Below are positions 52,080 through 59,797 of a DNA stretch of 64,000 nt, in pieces (position 1 is the first letter of the stretch; each line of letters begins with the position of its first letter). Source of the stretch: Myxococcales bacterium (GTDB lineage: Bacteria; Myxococcota_A; Polyangia; Polyangiales; Polyangiaceae). Location of the stretch: the NCBI GenBank assembly GCA_947473045.1, contig CANJCO010000020.1:1-64000 (forward strand), in the 5' to 3' direction. The position numbers were made by a program, and so were the translations under genes. Below the pieces are notes generated by a model. That model was not told the DNA's origin and did not search any database. It saw only the letters and a list, made by a program, of their open reading frames with translations.

Positions 52080-53473
52080 CACGGGCTGCCGTCTGCCTTG
52101 GCCGCGGCGCCCGCGTCCTTCGGCAGATTGTACGCGCCGCCCAAACAGCCTTCCTTGCAGCTGGTAGGCGGCTTGTCTTTCACCGATTTGTCGAGCTCGC
52201 GCAGTCGGCGCGTAAGGTCGTCATAGGCCGGTCCGCGCACGATCGGATGCTCTTCGCCCGGATCGGCCTCGAGGTCGAAAACCTGCAAATACTGGGGCTC
52301 GCCGAACGCGATGACTTTATGGCGATCGTGAATGAGGGCCCTGCGGCGTTGATTGTCACTGGTGGCAGGCAGATCAACCACGACGTCGCGCGCGGGCGCC
52401 TGCGGAGCCGCTCCGTAAATTTCGCCGACCAGACTGCGTCCTTCAAACGACGCCTCGGGCGCCACGCCGAGGGTGTCGAGAATCGTCGGCGCGAGATCGA
52501 TCGCAGACACTGCTCGATCAATTTTCGCTGGAGGCGCTCCCGGCATCACGACCAGCAGCGGCACGCGCACGAGGTTCTCCCACAATTCAAAGCCGTGCAT
52601 GTACTGGTGGTGCTCGCCGAACGCCTCACCGTGATCGGCGGTGACGATGATCGCGGTGCGGGCGGCCCACGGCGCGTTCGCGATGAAATCGAGCAACTTG
52701 CCGATCGAGCGATCGGTGAAGGTGACCTCCGCGTCGTAGCGATCGCGGAGCGACTTGCCGTACGGACCGATGCCCTCGTGCGCCTGATACTGATCGTGCG
52801 GGTCAAGGAAGTGAAACCACGCAAAGAAGCGCGAAGAGGCGTTTCGCGGATCTCCGAGCAGTCGCTCGGCGATCGACTCCAGCGCAGGCGACGTCACGTT
52901 CTCGTCGGTGGTGTTGTTCCACTTCAGACCGGGCACGATCTCGTAGGCATCAAAGCCCTGCCGAAACCCTGCGTCCTTGAAATAGCCGTGCGCGTGGGCC
53001 GCCATCGTGCGCACTCCGGCCTCGCGGAGTCGCTCGGGAAAGAACGTGTTGCTCTCTGCGTACGCGCCGAAAAAATAGCCGTCGCGCGACAGCTCTCCGG
53101 GCAGTCGACCACCGAGCAGTCCGCCCAGGCTCATCGACGTGTAGCTCGAGAGCGCGTAGGCGCGTGCATACTGCACCGATTTTTCCGCCAGCGCCGTGAG
53201 TCGGGGTGCGATCGGTCTCGGGTAGCCAGCCCACGGCATGTCCGCGCGGAGGCAGTCGACCGTGATGAGAATCACGTTCGCGTCGGACGGGGGGCGCGTC
53301 GGAGGCGCGTTCGCCGCCGCATCGGCCGCAGGCGCAGAAACCCCGGAGGGCCCCGCGTCCGCGGCCGGCTCGTTACGACCCGGCGGAGGGGCGCGCTTGC
53401 ACCCGAGCGCCGCGAGGAGCCCGACGAGCGCAACCGAACGCGCGAATGCGCGTGAGCGAGCGATGGTGAGCAA
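52079..53473 (-). CDS. Sulfatase-fold lipoprotein lacking the formylglycine motif
   Basis: A 464-residue alkaline-phosphatase-superfamily protein with signal peptide and lipobox ALGC (Cys25). The metal site is visible: ILITVDCLRADMPWAGY at the N-part, DPHDQY in the middle, VTADHGEAFGEHH with the metal ligands Asp and His, then RVPLLVVMPG. In true sulfatases C/SxPxR supplies the formylglycine; here the equivalent stretch is ALSSYTSMSLGGLLGG, with Thr or Ser and no Pro-x-Arg. It therefore more likely acts as a phosphotransferase or phosphodiesterase of the LtaS/phosphoglycerol type, at the envelope. The start TTG lies six bases after the giant kinase gene. Confidence 0.82.
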   Translation of the reverse strand: MLTIARSRAFARSVALVGLLAALGCKRAPPPGRNEPAADAGPSGVSAPAADAAANAPPTRPPSDANVILITVDCLRADMPWAGYPRPIAPRLTALAEKSVQYARAYALSSYTSMSLGGLLGGRLPGELSRDGYFFGAYAESNTFFPERLREAGVRTMAAHAHGYFKDAGFRQGFDAYEIVPGLKWNNTTDENVTSPALESIAERLLGDPRNASSRFFAWFHFLDPHDQYQAHEGIGPYGKSLRDRYDAEVTFTDRSIGKLLDFIANAPWAARTAIIVTADHGEAFGEHHQYMHGFELWENLVRVPLLVVMPGAPPAKIDRAVSAIDLAPTILDTLGVAPEASFEGRSLVGEIYGAAPQAPARDVVVDLPATSDNQRRRALIHDRHKVIAFGEPQYLQVFDLEADPGEEHPIVRGPAYDDLTRRLRELDKSVKDKPPTSCKEGCLGGAYNLPKDAGAAAKADGSP

Positions 53474-53479
53474 CCGTGC

Positions 53480-56400
53480 TCACGACTCGACGGTGACGCC
53501 GAGACGCTCGCGCACGCTGAAGTACTCCTCGCTCACGCTGAAGAGGACGACCTCCTTCATGCGGTCCTTCGAAGTAACGGCCTCGCCCTCTTCGGTGGCC
53601 CGCATCATTTCGGTGGCGACCGCGAGGTCGTGCGCGAGAACGAAGCCAACGCGATCGGCGGTGAGGTCGATCGCTGCAACCCACTTCTTGAGGTCGAGCG
53701 CGCCGCCGCCCTGAACGAGCTTCGATACGACGCTGGCGAGGCGCTCCTTGTCGGCCGGCGCGAGAGACGCCTGCAGCGCCGCGCTCGCATCTGCCACGGG
53801 CCCCTGCAGGTCTGCGGATATCGGGAACTGCGGCACGCTGAGCTTGATGGCCGCGAAGAGCCAGGCTTTGAGGCCCGTGCCCGTCGGCACGAGGTGACGC
53901 ACGTAGTAGCCGGGCCTGAAGTAGGTGAGATGGCGGCCTGCAATGAAGGCCATCTGCTGCGTCGTGACCTCCGTCTCGAACGCCGCACGCCCGAGCACAA
54001 TCGCCGGCGTGTGCGCGTGCACGAAGCCCAAACCCCCCGGATCGTTGGGATTCTGGAACGCGAGCGGCGCGGCAAATCCGAGCACGCCCTGCACGTAGTA
54101 GAGCGTCTGCGACGCAGGATACATGTGCTGCGAGAGGTCGAGCGCGTAGCGGGGATCGAAGCCCTGCGCTTCGAGCGTCTGCGTGCGCGACACAATGATG
54201 ACCGGCTGAATCAGCGCGAAGATGCGCGTGACGAACGGATCGAGATCGGCGTGCGCCAGCTTCGTCCAATCGTCTTCAGTGAGCGCTGCCTGCGCGGCCG
54301 CGGCGTTGTCGGCCTTGTTGCGACGATAGAAACGCTCCTCGTCTGGCTCGGCGAGATTGAGCACCGCCAGCGCCTGGCACAGGCACCACGCGGGATCGGG
54401 CCGTTTTCCGTCAGTGTAGAGCTTGCGCAGGAGCTTGTAGCTCTCGACGCGGTACGGGTTGCGACGGAGGATTTGCGCCTGCGCCTTGACCGCCTTGTCG
54501 AGGTACTGCCCGACGTCGCTCGCGTAGAGCTCGGCGAGAAGTTCTCCGCGCTCTTTGCTGTCAGGATCGAACGCCTGCGCCGCCTCGTAGGCGTCGATCG
54601 CCATTTCCGGCTCACTGAGCGCGCCCTGATAGAGGGCGCCGAGCTGGTCGAGAACCTTCACGAGCTTGTCGCGATCTTGCGACTGCTTCGCCTGGTCGAG
54701 CTGCACCTTGAGCAGGCGCTCGACGCCATCGTGATCGCCCTTGCGGCGGCGAAGATCGAGCGCGTCATCGAGCGCCTTGGTCAGCGTCGGGTCGAACTCG
54801 AGCGCGCGGTCGTAATAGCGGATCGCCGCTTCGGTATCCCCGAGCTGCCGCGCCGAAACGATAGCTGCAGTCTGCATGTACTTCGCCCGCTGCTTCACGT
54901 CGTCGACGAAGTCAGCGAGGCGCAGGACGACCTCGACGAGCTTCGTCCAGTCCTTCTCTTCCGAGTAGAGCTGCATCAGCCGCGACAGCAGCCGTCGATC
55001 ATCGGGCCTCTCTTCGAGCGCCGCCACATAGCTGCGCGATGCCCCGGCGCGATCGGAGAGCCGCTGCGACTCGATGTCGCCAATCTCGATCAGCAACTCG
55101 AAGCGCTCGGCCCCGACGGCCATCTCAAGGCGACGACGCCTCGTCTTGACGGCGTCACGCCACTCGCCCTTGGCTTCGTAGGCCTTCGAGAGCGCGCGGA
55201 GCGTCTGCGCGCTCGAAGGGTCGGCCTCCTCGGCCGCGACAAGCGGCTTGATCGCCGCGTCGAGATCACCCATTCGGCGCGCGCTCTCTCCGACCCCGTA
55301 GAGCACCTCGGCGCGATCGGCGCCCACCAGTCGCGAGCCGTATTTGTCGAGCAGCTCTTCGTACATCTTGCGGGCCATCGGCGCTTCGCCATGATCGAAC
55401 ACCGCGCGAGCCGCGCGCGTCGCCGTGTCGAGATCGCCGGGCGCGAGCTTCTGGAGCGCCTCGACCGCAGCGAGAACGCGCGGATTGGACGGCGGCAACA
55501 TCGACTTGGCCGCACCGAGGTCAACCGCGGAAGACGACGGCGCCGGCGGGGCCAGCGAAGCCATCGAGGGAGGCGGCAGGAGCGAGGGCCTGGGCGCAGT
55601 GAGCTTGCCCTGTGCCTCGATGTACCGAATCAGAACGCGAACGCCGTCTTCCTTGGCGAGCACGCTCGTGCGACCGGCCAGCGACTCGTAGAATTTCGAC
55701 GCCTCGAGAAAGCGCCCTTCGTCGAACGCGAGATCGCCGAGAACCAGCTGAGCGTCCGCGTTCGTCGCGTCGAGCTCTGCCGCCAATTTGGCCGAGGCCG
55801 CCGCGCGGTGGTCTTCCTTGAGCTGAACGTGGAAGAGCCGGGCGAGCTCGCCGTGCAGGCGCGCTTTGGCCATGTTGCCCTCGGCCACCGCGAGCTCCTG
55901 TTCAATCAGAGACACGACGCTCGAAGCGTCTCCGCGCGCCGCGTAGGCAGCACGCAGCGACGATGAAGCCGAGGCGTCTCGCGGGTTGCTCTCGAGCGCC
56001 AGCTTGTAGCGCTCAATCGCCCCGTCGCGGTCTCCGCGCGTCTCGAGCAACTTCGCGGCTCGCAGCCACTGCTCGGCCTTGAGCTCGGGCGTCTGCGCCT
56101 TCGCTGCGAGCGCTTCGATCGCCGACAGCGCCGCGTGCGCGTCGCCGGAGAGCTCCTTCAAGCGCGCCAGCGCCTCGAGCGCGCCGCCGTGGCCCGGGTT
56201 GATCTCGACGACCTGCTCGTAGGCGCGCATCGCCCGCTCGGGAGAGCCAACCTGCTCTGACAGCGTGCGCGCGCGCTGCAACATCAGCTCGACGCGGCGC
56301 TCGTCATTCGCGGCGATCGCCTCATGGCGCTCGTACACGCGAATCACGTCCTCCCACTTGCCCTGCGCACGATAGTGACGCGCGAGCCCGGAGAGCGCTC

Positions 56401-58903
56401 CGTCGTTCGCGGCGTCGAGCTTGAGGATCTCCTCGAGCGCGAGCGAGGCCTTCTCGTGATCGAAGAACTCCTCATCGTACAGCGCGGCGATGCGCTCGAA
56501 GAGATTGAGCTTCTGACGGGGCGTGGCGGCGACGGCGATCTGCCGCTCGAGAACCTCGAGAAGCTCGCGGAAGTGGCCCTTTTTCGTGAAGATTCGGTCG
56601 AGTCCGCGGAGCGCGCCGAGGTGCTTCGGATCGACCGCGAGCACGGACTCGAAGCGCCGCATTGCTTCGTTGATGTCGGCGAGCTGCACCTCGTAGGCCT
56701 CGGCGATCTTCACGAGCGCGTCGATGCGCTCCTGCCCGCCGCGGGCGTCGGCGCGCCGCTCGAGCAGCGTGACGAACGTCCGGTAATCGCCCGCGGCCTC
56801 CGCGATGCGGGCGAGGGCCTCCCCCGCCTTGGCGTGGCCGGGATCGTCCTGAAGAATCGCGTCGTAGATTTCGCGCGCGCGCTTGGTGTCGCCCAGCCTG
56901 TGTTCATACAGGTCGGCTGCTTCGACCCGCAGGTCGCGCCCGCGCGGAGATGCGCCCGCTGCATCGGCTCGCGTCGAGAGAATATGCGCGAGCTCCGGCC
57001 ACTGCTGCGCCTTGCGGTAAATGCCGGTGACGGCCTCCGCGGCAATCTCACTCGCCGGCTCACTCACGAGAATCTGCTGGTAGGCCATGAGCGCCATGTC
57101 AGCGCGGCCCACTTTCTGGTCGTACCAACGCCCGCACAGCAGCATCAGCGCGTTCTTGTCGGCCGGGGAAGCGTCGCCCTTCACAGCCTCTGTCAGCGAA
57201 GACAGGACCTCCTGCCAGCGCTCGGGGTTTTTGCCCGCGATGTGTTCAACTTCGGCCGCGTACTCGCTGGAGCTGGGCAGTTCGCAGAGCGCCTGCGTAT
57301 AAGCGACGAGCGCCTGTTCGGCGTCGTCGAGCTCGTGGGCCGTGATGCGACCGATCTCGCCCATGAAGCGCGCGCGCTGCTCGTTGGTCGAGGCCTTCTC
57401 GGCCCGCGAGAGCAGCAGCTCGACCACCTCGCCGAATTTTCCCTGGGCCTTGCGGGCCTCTTCGAGGGCGACAACGGCGACCTCATCGTCGGGATCGAGC
57501 TCGGCGATAATCGCGTAGAACTCTTCGGCGCGAGCTTTGTCCTTCTGGTGCTCAAAGATTCGCGCAGCCCGAAAGAGCAAGCTCTTCTTGGTCTCTTTGT
57601 AGTCCGCGGCAGACGTCTCGAGCTGATCGGCCGCCATCGCGAACGCGTCGGCGATCTTCGCGGGCTCCGCCACTCTGTCGACCGCCGTTTCGAGAGCCAT
57701 CGCGGCCTCGGCGTCGTCGGGCGAGGCGACCAGCGCGTCGACCAGCGCGTCGACCGTTTCCTGCGAGAGGAAATCGGCTGCCGAACGCTGGGCCGCGGCA
57801 GGCTTGCCCAGGTTGTCGATCGCCTCGAGCAGCTCCTGAGCGTCGCGAGGACGCGCTGCGGGATCTTTCGCGAGCAGCGACAGAACAAACGCGTCGACGT
57901 CTTTGGCAACCCAACCGCGCGGCGCCTTCGTGCTCGGCGCGTCGGGAACGCTCGTCAGGTGAGCGAGCGCCGCGTCGACCGGATCGTCGCTCGCGAAGAC
58001 CGGCTTGCCGCTGAGCAGCTCGTAGAGCATCGCGCCAAAAGCGTAGACATCGGTGCGGGCGTCCGCCGACTTGCCGCGAACCAGCTCGGGAGCCATCGCG
58101 CGCGCCGAGCCGAACACCGCGACCGTACCGGCAGACAGGCGGGGACGAAGCCGATCGCCGCCGAAATCGACGAGCACGGCACGTAGTCCCTGGCCGCCTT
58201 CGACGCGACCGACGAGCACGTGTTCCATCCGGAGATCGCCGTGAACGAGCTGCGCCTTGTGAAGCGCTGCGAGCGGCTCAAGAATCGCTTTGAGCACCGG
58301 ACGAAGCTCGTTGACGTGCGAAGGGCCGGTGCGCGCGAATCGCGCCGAAAGCGCCTGGCCGTCGACGTTGTCATACGCCACGAAGAACACGCCTTCGTGC
58401 TCCGCAGCCTCGACTCCGGCGGGAAGCCCGTCGTGGGCGACCCGCGCCACGAGCCGGTTGGCCACAAGAAAGCGATTCGCGGCGCGCCGATCACGCGAAG
58501 CCTCTCGGCGGAGCGTCTTGATGAGCCGCTGCGCTCCCGCCTTGCGCGCGAGGTAGCCGACGCCGAGATCGGTCGACGACACCTTCCGCTCAATCGTGTG
58601 CCCGGCAAAGACCTGCCCAACGGAGAGCTCGGACTCGGTCGAAAGCGCCGCCAAATCGCGAGCCTTCGGGTCGACCTCTTTTCGCGAGGCAGCCAGCACG
58701 TCGATCAGCGCATCGAGTTGATCGCGCTGCGCGAGCCAGTCGGTCAGGGCGCGCGCGAAGCTCGCCTTCGCGGTGTGACCGCCGACCGCCTCGGGGTCGA
58801 GCCCCAGCAGGTTTTGAGACATCTGGGTCAGCTCATCAAGCGTGAAGAGACGCTCGAGTTCGCCGCGGAGCAGGTCGATGGAGGAGGTCATTGGGAAGGG
58901 CAT
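53480..58903 (-). CDS. Giant pseudokinase-TPR protein with N-terminal EAD-like domain
   Basis: An 1807-residue cytoplasmic protein. Residues about 5-80 (LRGELERLFTLDELTQMSQN, ARALTDWLAQRDQLDALIDV) have the helical pattern of bacterial effector-associated, death-like domains. A kinase domain (about 100-365) follows: the ATP-site Lys in RLIKTLRRE, the catalytic loop HGDLRMEHVLV instead of HRDLKxxN, VDFGGD at DFG, and MAPELVRGKSADARTDVYAFG. The Gly-rich loop and the metal-binding Asn are missing, so activity is doubtful. About 1200 residues of TPR-type helices and a C-terminal globular part (about 1550-1800) complete it. ATG 58903 was taken; ATG 58891 is an alternative. It heads an operon with the sulfatase-fold gene and gloB. 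Confidence 0.85.
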   Translation of the reverse strand: MPFPMTSSIDLLRGELERLFTLDELTQMSQNLLGLDPEAVGGHTAKASFARALTDWLAQRDQLDALIDVLAASRKEVDPKARDLAALSTESELSVGQVFAGHTIERKVSSTDLGVGYLARKAGAQRLIKTLRREASRDRRAANRFLVANRLVARVAHDGLPAGVEAAEHEGVFFVAYDNVDGQALSARFARTGPSHVNELRPVLKAILEPLAALHKAQLVHGDLRMEHVLVGRVEGGQGLRAVLVDFGGDRLRPRLSAGTVAVFGSARAMAPELVRGKSADARTDVYAFGAMLYELLSGKPVFASDDPVDAALAHLTSVPDAPSTKAPRGWVAKDVDAFVLSLLAKDPAARPRDAQELLEAIDNLGKPAAAQRSAADFLSQETVDALVDALVASPDDAEAAMALETAVDRVAEPAKIADAFAMAADQLETSAADYKETKKSLLFRAARIFEHQKDKARAEEFYAIIAELDPDDEVAVVALEEARKAQGKFGEVVELLLSRAEKASTNEQRARFMGEIGRITAHELDDAEQALVAYTQALCELPSSSEYAAEVEHIAGKNPERWQEVLSSLTEAVKGDASPADKNALMLLCGRWYDQKVGRADMALMAYQQILVSEPASEIAAEAVTGIYRKAQQWPELAHILSTRADAAGASPRGRDLRVEAADLYEHRLGDTKRAREIYDAILQDDPGHAKAGEALARIAEAAGDYRTFVTLLERRADARGGQERIDALVKIAEAYEVQLADINEAMRRFESVLAVDPKHLGALRGLDRIFTKKGHFRELLEVLERQIAVAATPRQKLNLFERIAALYDEEFFDHEKASLALEEILKLDAANDGALSGLARHYRAQGKWEDVIRVYERHEAIAANDERRVELMLQRARTLSEQVGSPERAMRAYEQVVEINPGHGGALEALARLKELSGDAHAALSAIEALAAKAQTPELKAEQWLRAAKLLETRGDRDGAIERYKLALESNPRDASASSSLRAAYAARGDASSVVSLIEQELAVAEGNMAKARLHGELARLFHVQLKEDHRAAASAKLAAELDATNADAQLVLGDLAFDEGRFLEASKFYESLAGRTSVLAKEDGVRVLIRYIEAQGKLTAPRPSLLPPPSMASLAPPAPSSSAVDLGAAKSMLPPSNPRVLAAVEALQKLAPGDLDTATRAARAVFDHGEAPMARKMYEELLDKYGSRLVGADRAEVLYGVGESARRMGDLDAAIKPLVAAEEADPSSAQTLRALSKAYEAKGEWRDAVKTRRRRLEMAVGAERFELLIEIGDIESQRLSDRAGASRSYVAALEERPDDRRLLSRLMQLYSEEKDWTKLVEVVLRLADFVDDVKQRAKYMQTAAIVSARQLGDTEAAIRYYDRALEFDPTLTKALDDALDLRRRKGDHDGVERLLKVQLDQAKQSQDRDKLVKVLDQLGALYQGALSEPEMAIDAYEAAQAFDPDSKERGELLAELYASDVGQYLDKAVKAQAQILRRNPYRVESYKLLRKLYTDGKRPDPAWCLCQALAVLNLAEPDEERFYRRNKADNAAAAQAALTEDDWTKLAHADLDPFVTRIFALIQPVIIVSRTQTLEAQGFDPRYALDLSQHMYPASQTLYYVQGVLGFAAPLAFQNPNDPGGLGFVHAHTPAIVLGRAAFETEVTTQQMAFIAGRHLTYFRPGYYVRHLVPTGTGLKAWLFAAIKLSVPQFPISADLQGPVADASAALQASLAPADKERLASVVSKLVQGGGALDLKKWVAAIDLTADRVGFVLAHDLAVATEMMRATEEGEAVTSKDRMKEVVLFSVSEEYFSVRERLGVTVES

Positions 58904-59239
58904 GGTAGCGGAAAGGTTTCTCCGATTGGGAGAGCAAAAGAAGGCCGCTTGCCGGTCAGCCAATGGCGGCGCCGGCGCGGAGGCCGCTCGCCCGGCCGCA
59001 CGCCGCAAGACACGCGGCCCCGATCGCGAGGCGACGGCCCGCCGGCCAGAGGCGACCGCTGGGCGCCTTGACGGCTAAAAACGAGCGATGTGTGTGCGAC
59101 CGCCGGAGCCGGTGTGCGACAGGGCCGCGACCAGTGAACGCATGTGCCCCGTCGCGCCGGCACGGGGTTGCGCCGGCGAAAGCGCGCATTGCTGACGTAT
59201 TGCTGAGGCGATCGCGCTGCGTCCCCGCAAAAACCCCGA
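58904..59239. other. Gap without a recognisable gene
   Basis: Between the divergent starts of the giant pseudokinase gene and rpsO I see no credible reading frame and no tRNA cloverleaf. The DNA is GC-rich with a tandem-like pair of GTGTGCGAC copies around 59090-59120. It must hold the pseudokinase promoter on the minus strand, but no convincing -10/-35 pair was found for it. Confidence 0.5.
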
Positions 59240-59267
59240 TTGACGAGGCGTTTTATTTTCGTATAGT
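59240..59267 (+). promoter_or_regulatory. Candidate sigma-70 promoter of rpsO-pnp
   Basis: TTGACG (59240-59245) and TATAGT (59262-59267) are separated by 16 bases in a locally AT-rich stretch, upstream of rpsO. Transcription would begin near 59274, about 24 bases before the start codon at 59298. Confidence 0.65.
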
Positions 59268-59297
59268 GCGCCGCCTCGCAAGAAAGACTCGATACCC

Positions 59298-59567
59298 ATG
59301 CCGCTCCACACCGAAAAGAAGTCCGAGCTCATCGGCAAGTTCCGCACCCACGAAACCGACACCGGCTCGCCCGAGGTCCAGATCGCCCTTCTCAGCGAGC
59401 GAATTGGCTACCTCACCGACCACTTCAAGACGCACGCGAAGGATCACCACTCGCGCCGCGGTCTGCTCAGCATGGTCTCGAGGCGCCGCAGTCTCCTCGC
59501 CTACCTCAAGAAGTCCAGCCTCGAGCGCTACCGCAAAGTGGTCAGCGCGCTGAACCTCCGCAAGTAA
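59298..59567 (+). CDS. rpsO: 30S ribosomal protein S15
   Basis: An 89-residue ribosomal protein that binds 16S rRNA early in assembly. The whole protein is family-like: [55 protein letters not shown]. The start ATG at 59298 gives the normal length. It is followed by a terminator-like hairpin and then pnp, the order found in most bacteria, and a sigma-70-like promoter lies just upstream. Confidence 0.96.
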   Translation: MPLHTEKKSELIGKFRTHETDTGSPEVQIALLSERIGYLTDHFKTHAKDHHSRRGLLSMVSRRRSLLAYLKKSSLERYRKVVSALNLRK

Positions 59568-59571
59568 CCGG

Positions 59572-59605
59572 AAGGCCCGTTGCAGCGCAGCGGGCCTTTC
59601 TGCTT
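59572..59605 (+). terminator. Intrinsic terminator/attenuator between rpsO and pnp
   Basis: Arms AAGGCCCG (59572-59579) and CGGGCCTT (59591-59598) form a perfect 8-bp stem with an 11-base loop, followed by the T-rich TCTGCTTT. It lies five bases after the rpsO stop. A partial block of read-through into pnp is likely, as in enterobacteria. Confidence 0.75.
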
Positions 59606-59697
59606 TATCGGCGCACCGGGCGCCTGGCTCTTCGATTCCTGCGCACGAACGCTTCGTACGTAGCAACCGAGGACCGAGGCCGAAGGATGCGACCCAA

Positions 59698-59797
59698 GCC
59701 AATCGCCCAGCGATTGGCGTCACCGGCAGGCGCGCAAGTCGAAAGCTGCGCGCCTCCGGCGTTTCGTCGCACGCAGCGACACGCCAGGAATGCATCC
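59698..59797 (+). promoter_or_regulatory. Structured leader of pnp
   Basis: Two strong hairpins precede pnp. The first is a perfect 9-bp stem with a 3-base loop (59698-59706 and 59710-59718). The second is a 9-bp stem extended by four more pairs across a bulge (59728-59736 and 59747-59755). AGGA (59787-59790) then acts as the ribosome-binding site. In E. coli a leader hairpin is the RNase III/PNPase autoregulation target; an equivalent role is inferred here. Confidence 0.5.

Noticed and set aside
53630-55966. 778-residue plus-strand frame opposite the giant pseudokinase gene
   Set aside because: An Arg/Leu/Glu-rich mirror frame caused by the high GC content; the minus-strand TPR protein is coherent.
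56324-58186. 620-residue plus-strand frame opposite the same gene
   Set aside because: Same reason; no recognisable motif or start signal.
58904-59297. Possible tRNA or small RNA gene in the gap before rpsO
   Set aside because: No cloverleaf, no T-loop consensus and no terminator could be found.
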